Assembly: GCF_018785315.1 (NCBI RefSeq)
Contig: NZ_WQPN01000103.1
Span: forward strand, 10,268 to 74,267
Source: Clostridium sp. MCC353
GTDB taxonomy: Bacteria > Bacillota > Clostridia > Lachnospirales > Lachnospiraceae
Reading direction: 5' to 3'
Length of the DNA stretch: 64,000 nt
The position numbers and the translations under genes are program-made. Of this stretch, positions 1 to 7,406 are shown piece after piece (positions within the stretch are counted from its first letter, which is position 1; every line of letters begins with the position of its first letter). Below the pieces are notes generated by a model. That model saw nothing but the letters and a program-made list of their open reading frames with translations. It was not told the origin of the DNA and made no database searches.

Positions 1-149
1 TAGCAAGAAAAAGCCGGTTTATTCCTCAATATTTTTTATCAGGCAGTGGTAAAAATCAGTGCTTTTTCTTTTTGTGCATAAAAAATAACCCTGTTCGTCA
101 GCGGAATCGTTTTGAAGGACAGAGTGGGCTCATTTTTTATGATCCGGTA

Positions 150-171
150 CTACATAATGCTTATTATGTGG
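150..171. promoter_or_regulatory. Short inverted repeat, possible operator
   Basis: ACATAAT (152-158) and ATTATGT (163-169) are perfect arms around a 4-base centre, and two flanking positions can extend the stem. It lies about 20 bases before the start of the small hypothetical gene. It could be an operator or a hairpin in the leader. Nothing else is recognisable in the first 180 bases. Confidence 0.35.
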
Positions 172-192
172 TGAGTTTGAAAGGTGGTACCA

Positions 193-471
193 ATGATTGC
201 AGATGACAGAGAAAACATATTAAAGGGCGGTCTTCTTGATGAACTGGCGAAACAGCTGTGCAGTGATTATTTATCGGATCTTCGTCTGCCGGCAAACCGG
301 TTATCGCTGGTTCCGCTGCTCAACCGTATCAACCCTGCGTCTTTCACGGTCAACGGCTGGAATGACGCCATATCATATATCTTGGGAGAACGGAAACAGT
401 TTGATTCCCAGGAAAAAGCAAGGGATTATATAATATCCCGTATAATAGAGACTGATAATAGTTATAAATAG
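193..471 (+). CDS. Small hypothetical protein (92 aa)
   Basis: I do not recognise this family. The frame opens at a GTG at 184, but AAAGGTGG at 180-187 is correctly spaced for the ATG at 193, so I use 193. The product is a soluble, mixed alpha-helical protein without cysteine motifs, signal peptide or membrane segment, and it is slightly acidic. It ends just before the promoter of the PTS operon and is read in the same direction, but a strong promoter separates the two, so it is probably an independent transcript. A real but uncharacterised gene is likely because the ribosome site and frame length agree. Confidence 0.6.
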   Translation: MIADDRENILKGGLLDELAKQLCSDYLSDLRLPANRLSLVPLLNRINPASFTVNGWNDAISYILGERKQFDSQEKARDYIISRIIETDNSYK

Positions 472-493
472 ATAAAAAATGTAAAAAAAGCAG

Positions 494-522
494 TTGACAT
501 TGCAACATAATGCTGATATACT
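494..522 (+). promoter_or_regulatory. Sigma-A promoter of the PTS operon
   Basis: TTGACA (494-499), a 17-base spacer and TATACT (517-522) form a near-consensus promoter. Transcription would start near 529 and run straight into the antiterminator RNA site at 549-577. Confidence 0.85.
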
Positions 523-548
523 GACACTAGTTGAAAACATAACAGATA

Positions 549-631
549 TGGATTGTTACTGGTAAGCAGGCAAAACCAATTTTGATAAAAGTCATAGAAT
601 ATATGACTTAGTATCAGGGTTGGTTTTTTTT
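549..631 (+). promoter_or_regulatory. RAT antiterminator overlapping an intrinsic terminator
   Basis: Bases 549-577 match the ribonucleic antiterminator (RAT) pattern bound by the BglG/SacY/LicT family: GGATTGTTACTG, then GCAGGCAAAACC. The 3' end of the RAT (CAAAACCA, 571-578) is also the left arm of a terminator whose right arm is TGGTTTTTTT (621-630), so the two structures exclude each other. Binding of the downstream regulator when the sugar is present would allow read-through into the antiterminator and PTS genes. Confidence 0.85.
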
Positions 632-671
632 ATGCCCGAATTGGAACAATAATAATGATGCGGGGGTGAAC

Positions 672-1496
672 ATGAAAGTAGATAAGGTTATCAATAATAA
701 TATCGTCAGTGTCTTAGAAAGCGGAAAAGAGATCGTGGTTATGGGACGGGGCATTGGATTCAGAGTGCGTCCGGGGATGGAAATTCCCGAAAACAGGATC
801 GAAAAGGTATTCCGCCTGGACAGCCAGACAGAGGTAGACCAGTTTAAGACGCTGCTTTCCAATCTTCCGCTGGAGCATATTCAGGTATCCACCGAGATCA
901 TTAACTATGCGAAAACCGTATTGAATAAGAAATTAAACCAGAACATCTATATTACCCTGACCGACCACATTAATTTTTCCATAGAGCGGTTTGGAAAGAA
1001 CATGATGTTTGCGAATCCTCTTCTGAGAGAGGTCAGAAGTTTTTACCGGGAAGAATATCTGATCGGTGAATATGCGGTCGCGTTGATTAAGAAAAAACTC
1101 CATGTTGAACTTCCGGTGGATGAAGCCGCCTCTGTTGCCCTCCACATTGTCAATGCGGAATACAACACAAAGATGAAGGATGCAATCGATATTACCAATT
1201 TGATCCAGTATGTGCTGGAGCTGGTAAAACAACGGTTCTCAATGGTGTATGATGAACAGTCTCTAAATTATGAGCGTTTCATCACCCATCTGCGCTTTTT
1301 ATCGCAGAGAATTTATAGTAATGAATTGATGGAAGAAACAAATCCGGAATTTATTACGATGATATCCACGATGTATCCGGAAGAATTTGCCGTAAGCGAA
1401 GAAATCCGGGAATATATAAAAAATACGTATCATCACGATGTGACGGATGAAGAAGCTGCATATTTAGCCATTCATATCAAGCGGGTGAGATCATAA
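672..1496 (+). CDS. BglG/LicT/GlcT-family transcriptional antiterminator
   Basis: This RNA-binding regulator stabilises the RAT hairpin upstream of its own gene and so turns on the PTS operon. The first ~55 residues are a CAT RNA-binding domain (KVINNNIV and GRGIGF near the start). Two PTS regulation domains follow, with conserved histidines visible in DHINF, LHIVN (PRD1) and FITHLRF, IHIKR (PRD2); these are phosphorylated by PTS components in the family. The ATG at 672 has a good GGGGGTG ribosome site; the GTG at 666 is the alternative. It is followed after 18 bases by EIIA, so it is autoregulated. Whether it is GlcT-like or LicT-like in specificity is not decided by sequence alone; the EIICB partner suggests a glucose-type sugar. 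Confidence 0.93.
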   Translation: MKVDKVINNNIVSVLESGKEIVVMGRGIGFRVRPGMEIPENRIEKVFRLDSQTEVDQFKTLLSNLPLEHIQVSTEIINYAKTVLNKKLNQNIYITLTDHINFSIERFGKNMMFANPLLREVRSFYREEYLIGEYAVALIKKKLHVELPVDEAASVALHIVNAEYNTKMKDAIDITNLIQYVLELVKQRFSMVYDEQSLNYERFITHLRFLSQRIYSNELMEETNPEFITMISTMYPEEFAVSEEIREYIKNTYHHDVTDEEAAYLAIHIKRVRS

Positions 1497-1514
1497 AGAA
1501 AGGAAGAGAGCGAG

Positions 1515-2003
1515 ATGTTTGGATCATTAAAAAAGATGCTTGGGGGAAACTCTAACAAAAAAGTAATCCTGTCTCCTGTGGAAGGCAGTGCGGTTCCGAT
1601 GAAAGAGGTAAAGGATCCGGTGTTCAGCGATGAAATTCTGGGAAAGGGGGTAGCGATCATTCCATCTAAGGGAAGGGTAGTGTCACCGGCTGATGGAGAA
1701 GTTATCGTAATGTTTGACACAAAACATGCGGTCAGCATAAAAACCGTGGATGGAGCTGAAATCATCATCCACATTGGGCTCGATACCGTAAACCTTCAGG
1801 GCAGGCATTATACCAGCCATGTGAAGGCCGGAGATCATGTAAAAGCCGGCGATCTGCTGGTAGAATTCGACATTGAGAAGATAAAAGAAGAAGGATATGA
1901 TGTGATCACACCGGTCATTATCTGCAACACACCGGAATTTCCAGATATGGTATGCCATACCGGAATGCAGGTGAACGAGCTGGATAAAATCATCGATCTG
2001 TAG
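1515..2003 (+). CDS. PTS glucose-family EIIA (Crr-like)
   Basis: This single-domain EIIA accepts phosphate from HPr and passes it to the EIIB domain encoded two genes downstream. It is 162 residues, as usual for Crr-type EIIA. His71 (DTKHAVS) and His86 (IIHIGLDTV) match the two active-site histidines, with His86 the expected phospho-carrier. The gene lies between the antiterminator and an HPr gene, 10 bases before the latter, in one operon. In the antiterminator family, the activity of the regulator is set by the phosphorylation state of such PTS proteins, so this EIIA probably also feeds the switch. Confidence 0.93.
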   Translation: MFGSLKKMLGGNSNKKVILSPVEGSAVPMKEVKDPVFSDEILGKGVAIIPSKGRVVSPADGEVIVMFDTKHAVSIKTVDGAEIIIHIGLDTVNLQGRHYTSHVKAGDHVKAGDLLVEFDIEKIKEEGYDVITPVIICNTPEFPDMVCHTGMQVNELDKIIDL

Positions 2004-2012
2004 GAAACTACT

Positions 2013-2273
2013 ATGAGGGAGTGGTGTTTCCAAATTACAGATCCATGTGGACTTCATGCGAAGCCGGCATCAATGCTCATGATGACGGCAAGAAAATTCC
2101 AGTCGGAAATAAGAGGGGATTTAAATAAATATTCCGCTGATTTAAAGAATGTAATTGAAATTCTGGGCCTTGGCGCAGAATTTGGGGACAGAGTTCTGAT
2201 CCGGGCGGAGGGCCCGGATGAAGCGGAGGCAATTGAAGCAATAAAAGAGGCGTTTGAAAAAGAAAGGGGTTAA
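2013..2273 (+). CDS. HPr-family phosphocarrier protein lacking Ser46
   Basis: HPr-family protein of 86 residues that carries phosphate from enzyme I to EIIA. The phospho-acceptor His15 is present in GLHAKPAS, though the usual Arg17 is Lys. In the regulatory region the Gram-positive HPr signature KSIMGVMSLG is replaced by KNVIEILGLG, so position 46, the serine phosphorylated by HPr kinase for CcpA control, is Asn. The protein could therefore do transport phosphotransfer but should not be a substrate for Ser46 phosphorylation. It sits inside the PTS operon (EIIA-HPr-EIICB), which suggests a dedicated paralogue rather than the general HPr; the genome probably has a canonical HPr elsewhere, but this cannot be seen here. 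Confidence 0.88.
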   Translation: MREWCFQITDPCGLHAKPASMLMMTARKFQSEIRGDLNKYSADLKNVIEILGLGAEFGDRVLIRAEGPDEAEAIEAIKEAFEKERG

Positions 2274-2279
2274 TTTATT

Positions 2280-3734
2280 ATGATGAAGTATCTTCAGAAA
2301 CTGGGGAAATCTTTGATGCTGCCAGTGGCTGTCCTGCCCGCAGCAGGTATTTTAATGGGTATTGGCTATTGGATCAGCCCGTCGGTTATGTCTGGACAGG
2401 GAAATCCTATGCCGCTTGCATTTTTCCTTGTAAAGGCCGGCGATGCCCTGATCGGTAATATGGGACTGTTGTTCGCCCTTGGTGTGGCCATCGGCATGTC
2501 GGATGATAATGATGGTACGGTAGCTCTGGCTGCTTTGGTATCATGGCTGATGATCCAAAAGATCCTGTCGCCTGATATCCTGGCCGTTCTGCAGGGAATA
2601 CCGGTAGAAGAAGTAGCTCCTGCATTCAGCAAGATGGAGAACCAGGCCATCGGTATTCTGTGCGGCCTCATCGGCGCCACTGTATATAACAGGTTTAAAA
2701 ATACGAAACTTCCGGATGCGCTGGCATTTTTCAGTGGGAAACGGTGTGTGGCCATTATTACGGCATTGTGTTCTCTTGTAGTAGCTTTGATTTTATTCTT
2801 TATATGGCCGTTTGTTTACGGCGGTCTTGTAAAATTCGGCGAATCTGTAATCGGATTAGGCCCCATCGGCGCTGGTATTTATGGATTCTGCAACCGTATT
2901 TTGATACCGACAGGACTTCACCATGCGATGAACTCCGTATTCTGGTTTGATGTTGCTGATATCAATGACCTGTTTAAATTCTGGGGAACGGTTGACGGTG
3001 CTGTTTACGGACAGACCGGTATGTATATGACAGGTTTCTTCCCGGTAATGATGTTCGGTCTTCCGGCAGCAACCCTTGCAATGATGCATACAGCAAAATC
3101 AAATAAAAAGAAAGTTGCAGCAGGACTTTTAATGGCAGCGGCATTATGTTCCTTCTTTACAGGCGTTACAGAGCCTTTGGAATTCGCATTCATGTTCCTG
3201 GCTCCGGGTCTGTATCTGATCCATGCCATTTTAACAGGTATTTCTTTAGCTGTCTGTGCTTACCTTCCGGTACGTTCCGGTTTCTGGTTCAGTGCAGGTC
3301 TCGTGGACTGGGTGCTCAGCATGAAAGCTCCTATGGCGGAGAATCCTTTGATGCTGCTTCCCATCGGCCTGGTTGTAGGCGCCATTTATTATGTGATTTT
3401 CCGTTTCGCAATTGTTAAATTCAACTTCAAGACCCCGGGCCGTGAAGATGACGACGCGGAAGAAGAGAGCAAAGTTACTTTATCGAATAACGATTATACC
3501 AAAGTCGCTTCCATTATTTTGGAAGGACTGGGCGGAAGCGGAAATATTACCAGCATTGACAACTGTATCACAAGGCTGAGACTGGAAATAAAAGACAATA
3601 CTAAAGTAAATGAAAAAGTTATTAAATCCGCGGGTGTGGCAGGTGTGATCCGTCCTGGTAAAACCAGCATTCAGGTGATCATTGGGCCGCAGGTTCAGTT
3701 TGTGGCGGATGAATTTAAAAAATTATGCAGATAA
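2280..3734 (+). CDS. PTS glucose/N-acetylglucosamine-family EIICB
   Basis: This membrane permease and phosphotransferase imports and phosphorylates a hexose of the Glc family. It is 484 residues: about 385 hydrophobic residues form the IIC domain, with the family's GVTEPLEFAFMF motif, followed by an acidic linker and a C-terminal IIB domain. The phospho-cysteine is Cys429 in DNCITRLRL. The IIA domain is not fused but encoded upstream. Glucose, glucosamine or N-acetylglucosamine are possible substrates; sequence motifs alone do not separate these. A second in-frame ATG lies at 2283. A strong terminator follows the gene. Confidence 0.92.
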   Translation: MMKYLQKLGKSLMLPVAVLPAAGILMGIGYWISPSVMSGQGNPMPLAFFLVKAGDALIGNMGLLFALGVAIGMSDDNDGTVALAALVSWLMIQKILSPDILAVLQGIPVEEVAPAFSKMENQAIGILCGLIGATVYNRFKNTKLPDALAFFSGKRCVAIITALCSLVVALILFFIWPFVYGGLVKFGESVIGLGPIGAGIYGFCNRILIPTGLHHAMNSVFWFDVADINDLFKFWGTVDGAVYGQTGMYMTGFFPVMMFGLPAATLAMMHTAKSNKKKVAAGLLMAAALCSFFTGVTEPLEFAFMFLAPGLYLIHAILTGISLAVCAYLPVRSGFWFSAGLVDWVLSMKAPMAENPLMLLPIGLVVGAIYYVIFRFAIVKFNFKTPGREDDDAEEESKVTLSNNDYTKVASIILEGLGGSGNITSIDNCITRLRLEIKDNTKVNEKVIKSAGVAGVIRPGKTSIQVIIGPQVQFVADEFKKLCR

Positions 3735-3782
3735 TATTAAAAGAAATTGTACAAAAAATCTAAGAATTTTACATTGAATAAT

Positions 3783-3820
3783 AAAACCTTTCCAATTATA
3801 ATAAATTGGAAAGGTTTTAT
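3783..3820 (+). terminator. Intrinsic terminator of the PTS operon
   Basis: Perfect 15-base arms (3783-3797 and 3804-3818) with a 6-base loop end in a T-run. The A-rich left arm would make it work in both directions. Confidence 0.9.
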
Positions 3821-3843
3821 TTCGCATAAAGGAGGATTTTGTT

Positions 3844-4863
3844 ATGGCAATTTTAGTTACCGGCGGCGCTGGTTATATTGGAAGCCACACGTGTATTGAG
3901 CTGTTGAACGCAGGGTATGAGGTTGTGGTGGTGGATAACCTATGTAATTCCTGCAAAGAGTCATTGGACCGGGTGCAGGAGATAACAGGAAAATCCCTCG
4001 TATTTTATGAAGTGGACTTGCTGGATGAGAAAAGGCTGGAACAGGTGTTTAATAACGAAACGATTGAAGCAGTCATCCATTTTGCCGGATTAAAGGCGGT
4101 AGGTGAGTCTGTTTATAAGCCGTTGGAATACTATCATAACAATATCACAGGCACACTGATTCTCTGCGATGTTATGAGAAAACATAATGTTAAAAATATC
4201 GTATTCAGCTCTTCGGCAACTGTTTACGGAGATCCGGCTTTTGTTCCGATTACGGAAGAATGCCCTATGGGACAGATTACCAATCCTTACGGAAGAACCA
4301 AGGGGATGCTGGAGCAGATTTTAACCGATTTACATACAGCGGACCCGGAATGGAAGGTAATGCTTCTTCGTTACTTCAATCCCATCGGAGCGCATGAATC
4401 AGGGCGGATCGGAGAGAATCCTAAGGGAATTCCCAACAACCTGCTCCCATATATCACCCAGGTAGCGGTGGGCAAGCTGGTTTGCTTAGGCGTATTCGGC
4501 AACGATTATGATACTCCGGACGGAACCTGTGTCAGAGATTACATTCATGTAGTGGATCTGGCTGACGGACATGTAAAGGCCGTTAAGAAACTGGAAAAGA
4601 ATTCCGGCGGAGTGTGGATCTACAATCTGGGCACCGGAACCGGCTACAGCGTGCTGGATGTGATCAATGCGTTTGAAGAAGCCAATGATTTGAAGATCAA
4701 CTATGTATTTAAAGAAAGACGTCCCGGGGATATTCCCGCTTGTTATGCGGATCCGTCTAAGGCGAAGGAGGAACTTGGCTGGTCTGCGAAACGCGGAATT
4801 AAAGAGATGTGTCAGGATTCCTGGAGATGGCAGAAAAACAATCCTAACGGGTATGAAGAATAA
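3844..4863 (+). CDS. galE: UDP-glucose 4-epimerase
   Basis: Interconverts UDP-glucose and UDP-galactose, linking galactose use with supply of UDP-galactose for envelope polymers. The N-terminus has the extended-SDR NAD-binding motif GGAGYIGSH; the catalytic pair is in the YGRTK motif, preceded by the SSSATVYG serine segment. Length (339 residues) is normal for GalE. An AAAGGAGG site is well placed before the ATG. It is monocistronic, with terminators on both sides. A galactose mutarotase gene lies about 56 kb away in the window, which fits a Leloir pathway with dispersed genes. Confidence 0.95.
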   Translation: MAILVTGGAGYIGSHTCIELLNAGYEVVVVDNLCNSCKESLDRVQEITGKSLVFYEVDLLDEKRLEQVFNNETIEAVIHFAGLKAVGESVYKPLEYYHNNITGTLILCDVMRKHNVKNIVFSSSATVYGDPAFVPITEECPMGQITNPYGRTKGMLEQILTDLHTADPEWKVMLLRYFNPIGAHESGRIGENPKGIPNNLLPYITQVAVGKLVCLGVFGNDYDTPDGTCVRDYIHVVDLADGHVKAVKKLEKNSGGVWIYNLGTGTGYSVLDVINAFEEANDLKINYVFKERRPGDIPACYADPSKAKEELGWSAKRGIKEMCQDSWRWQKNNPNGYEE

Positions 4864-4875
4864 AACGACTTCGTT

Positions 4876-4916
4876 GCAGGAGAGAATGGCTGAGTTCATT
4901 CTTTCCTGCTTTTTTT
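4876..4916 (+). terminator. Intrinsic terminator after galE
   Basis: Arms 4876-4888 and 4897-4909 pair over 13 bases with one G-T wobble and are followed by a T-run. Confidence 0.85.
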
Positions 4917-4989
4917 CTGTAACTTTTTGGCTGAAGCTGCGTCTATATTATTGAACGGCCATTGAGCGGCATGACAAAGGAGGAGCGTG

Positions 4990-5511
4990 ATGAAGCTTCA
5001 TTTTGAACGGATCTACCAGGAACAGAAAAATTCGGTATACGGATACCTGTACTATATGACAAAAAACCAGCAGACAGCGGAAGATTTATCCCAGGAAACT
5101 TTTTTGAAGGTGTATCTGGGAATGAAAAAGTTCAAAGGTGAGTGCAGTGAAAAAACATGGTGCCTTACCATTGCCAGGAACACATTCCTTTCTTTTGCCA
5201 GGAAAAAGAAGCCTGAACTGCTTGTGGAGGAATGTCCGGAACAGATGGATTCCCATGAAAATATACCGGAAGAACGGGTGATTGAGGAGGAAAACAAACG
5301 AGAGATTGCAGCCGCATTTTCCGCCTTAAATGCGGACGACCGGACAATCCTTCTGCTTCGGGACTATGAGAGGCTGTCTTATGCGGAAATAGCTGGTATT
5401 ATGGGCATTTCTGAGGCTGTGACAAAGGTCAGGATCTATCGTGCCAGGGAAAGGTACCGGAAAATTTACGGAGCCTGTCCTTCTGTTTCTGGAAAATCGG
5501 AGGTGAAATAA
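4990..5511 (+). CDS. ECF-type RNA polymerase sigma factor
   Basis: Alternative sigma-70-family factor of 173 residues. Region 2 is visible around residues 10-80 (AEDLSQETFLKVY, with the KTWCLTIARN helix), and region 4 near the C-terminus contains a helix-turn-helix (LSYAEIAGIMGISEAVTKVRIYRARE, residue span about 130-160). The ATG at 4990 is well spaced from AAAGGAGGAG; the frame begins one codon earlier with GTG. The stop overlaps the start of the next gene by one base (TAATG), which predicts translational coupling to its probable anti-sigma factor. The inducing signal is unknown; the partner's membrane segments suggest an envelope stress. Confidence 0.92.
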   Translation: MKLHFERIYQEQKNSVYGYLYYMTKNQQTAEDLSQETFLKVYLGMKKFKGECSEKTWCLTIARNTFLSFARKKKPELLVEECPEQMDSHENIPEERVIEEENKREIAAAFSALNADDRTILLLRDYERLSYAEIAGIMGISEAVTKVRIYRARERYRKIYGACPSVSGKSEVK

Positions 5512-6527
5512 TGGGATGCAGCTATAAAAACAGGGTTTTTGACTATTTAAAAGGGAAAAATGAAGATCCGGACATTGAAAAACATATTGAGAGCTGCCCG
5601 GAGTGCAGCGCGTTGGTAGAGGGATATCTGGAAAAAGAAAAGGAATTGGATATTCCAAATACGGTTTATGAAGGCGGAGACCAGAAACTGAAAGAGCAGG
5701 TCGTACACTACGAAAAAGGCACGAGACGGATTGTGATTTTCACTCTGCTGGGGCTGATTATGGGGTGGTTCAGCATTTCTTACTATACGGACAGCTTTCT
5801 GCCTACAAAGATTATTCTGGCGATACCCTACAAAATCAGCGAGATTTTCTATGGATTGATTCATGATATCCCATACGCATACACCAGGGCGGCAGGAGCC
5901 TTTATAGCGGATGCCTATTTTCCGCAGAACAGGGCATTGAGTTTTTTAGCAGAACGGATTACTCCTGTTTTGACCGGAGGCGCTGTTTATGGAAGTTTTG
6001 CTTTCTTTACAGGTGATTCCCGTATCTTTACATTAAAGAAATATCTGAAATTTGCAGCGGCCTGGGCGCTGGCCATCGGACTTTACGGCGGGGCGCTGAC
6101 AGGGCTTAACGCATATGGAGTGAAAAAAAATAATGAGCTGAAGGATATTGAAGGATTTTTCTTAAATTCAGAATCTTATGGGGAACTTTTTTCAGAAGAG
6201 TATGAAGGATATGGGGCGTCTGTTTTCGAACTTCTGGAGGAGGCTTTCTATGAGGACGGGGAGCCGGAACCATTGACGGATGTGAGAAGGGCGCATCTGG
6301 GTGAAATACAACTGGAAATCTGGATGGGAAAATACAGGGGGGGATATATGATCGCATACGTCAATCCCGCCCAAAGATATCTGGTAACGGATGAAGGCAT
6401 AATCTACCGGATTACGGAGCGCTTTGCAGGCTATATTCAAAAGTTCTGGGATGATCAGTTCAGAGATGCGTCGGAAGATTATGAGATGAGCGGAAAGGTG
6501 GATTTGGATGAAAAACTGGAAAATTAA
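5511..6527 (+). CDS. Putative ZAS-type membrane anti-sigma factor
   Basis: The first 32 residues carry His25-x3-Cys29-x2-Cys32, the zinc-binding anti-sigma (ZAS) signature that holds an ECF sigma factor in many bacteria. Several hydrophobic segments follow (near residues 75-90, 100-125, 150-165 and 180-205), then an extracytoplasmic-looking C-terminal region of about 120 residues. At 338 residues it is longer than a simple one-span anti-sigma factor, so the distal part may be the sensor. It is coupled to the sigma gene by a one-base overlap and its end overlaps the next gene by 20 bases. The anti-sigma role is inferred from motif and position. Confidence 0.8.
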   Translation: MGCSYKNRVFDYLKGKNEDPDIEKHIESCPECSALVEGYLEKEKELDIPNTVYEGGDQKLKEQVVHYEKGTRRIVIFTLLGLIMGWFSISYYTDSFLPTKIILAIPYKISEIFYGLIHDIPYAYTRAAGAFIADAYFPQNRALSFLAERITPVLTGGAVYGSFAFFTGDSRIFTLKKYLKFAAAWALAIGLYGGALTGLNAYGVKKNNELKDIEGFFLNSESYGELFSEEYEGYGASVFELLEEAFYEDGEPEPLTDVRRAHLGEIQLEIWMGKYRGGYMIAYVNPAQRYLVTDEGIIYRITERFAGYIQKFWDDQFRDASEDYEMSGKVDLDEKLEN

Positions 6528-7188
6528 AACAAAGAAAGACCGGGCAGTCTGTCTGATCTGCCTGACCCTGTTGGTTTATGCGGTGGTAAACGGATGTTTC
6601 AGGGACAAAATCATGAGATTTATGGAGCGTTTTATGCCGGATAAACTAACGGTCATGAACCAGCCCGGCGGTTACGGAACACTGATTGTGACCACAATAG
6701 TTATGACCTTATTCCTTCTTGTTTATGAGATCATTGGGAAAAAGAAAATAAAAATGCTGTGGATAACTGCGTGTTCGGGAATTCTGTTATCCACAGCCCT
6801 ATTCGGCGGATATTATCTGCATGGCTGGCTGCTGGTACGGCAGGTATATACTACCCCTGCTGTCTCCGCATGGATCCACTATCATGGAGCGAGTATTAAT
6901 TTGAAGGCCGGAGATGAAAGGCTGTTAAAACTCCAGGAACTGGCATCCGGCATGGAGCGGCTTCCCAAAGAGGAACAGCTTCTTTTGCGGTCGGAGGATC
7001 ATGGAAATTCGGGGCGGATGGATATGGTCTGGATCAATTTTCCATACAGATACTTTCATTCCTATGATTTAATTTTCCGGATCAATGAAGACGGGACGGT
7101 TTATATTGGCAATGGGCCGAAAGCGGCGAATTATTATGACGATAATGGAGTCATTGAATTTCTGAGGACGGAGGCGGAGGGGGCGTAA
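6508..7188 (+). CDS. Membrane protein of the sigma/anti-sigma operon
   Basis: I do not recognise this family. The 226-residue product has three hydrophobic segments in its first ~115 residues (near 14-32, 57-76 and 82-105) followed by a soluble C-terminal domain of about 110 residues. The layout resembles the second half of the preceding anti-sigma protein: membrane anchor, then a domain ending with predicted beta strands (IFRINEDGTVYIG). A GAAAGGTGG site inside the upstream gene serves the ATG at 6508, and the genes overlap by 20 bases. It is likely an accessory sensor or target of the ECF system. Confidence 0.75.
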   Translation: MKNWKIKTKKDRAVCLICLTLLVYAVVNGCFRDKIMRFMERFMPDKLTVMNQPGGYGTLIVTTIVMTLFLLVYEIIGKKKIKMLWITACSGILLSTALFGGYYLHGWLLVRQVYTTPAVSAWIHYHGASINLKAGDERLLKLQELASGMERLPKEEQLLLRSEDHGNSGRMDMVWINFPYRYFHSYDLIFRINEDGTVYIGNGPKAANYYDDNGVIEFLRTEAEGA

Positions 7189-7312
7189 CCGGAGCTGGAG
7201 GTTTTGCGGTTTGATGGAAGAAGAAAAGTCTGGGGAGATGGCAGTCAGATAATTTAAATGTTTAAATTTAAATGTATTTTAGATGGAAATAGGGAAGGAG
7301 AAAATAAGGAAA

Positions 7313-7324
7313 GAACAAATGTTC
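7313..7324 (+). promoter_or_regulatory. LexA/DinR-type box 1
   Basis: GAACAAATGTTC is a perfect GAAC-N4-GTTC palindrome, the core of the Gram-positive LexA (DinR) site. It lies just upstream of the -35 element of the radical SAM operon promoter. Confidence 0.8.
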
Positions 7325-7333
7325 GAAAAAGTA

Positions 7334-7362
7334 TTGCATATCTGCATCACCTATGATAAGAT
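7334..7362 (+). promoter_or_regulatory. Promoter of the radical SAM/DUF4130 operon
   Basis: TTGCAT (7334-7339), a 17-base spacer and TAAGAT (7357-7362). The expected start is near 7369, so this promoter is bracketed by the two LexA-type boxes and the second covers the first transcribed bases. Confidence 0.65.
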
Positions 7363-7369
7363 ATTAAAA

Positions 7370-7381
7370 GAACATATGTTC
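7370..7381 (+). promoter_or_regulatory. LexA/DinR-type box 2
   Basis: GAACATATGTTC is a perfect GAAC-N4-GTTC palindrome located at about +1 to +12 of the predicted transcript, a position where bound LexA would block initiation. Confidence 0.85.
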
Positions 7382-7406
7382 TATAAAGCTAAAGAAGGTG
7401 CAGCTT

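Noticed and set aside
7398-7406. GTG start for the radical SAM protein
   Set aside because: It overlaps the AGAAGG ribosome site; ATG 7407 has correct spacing.
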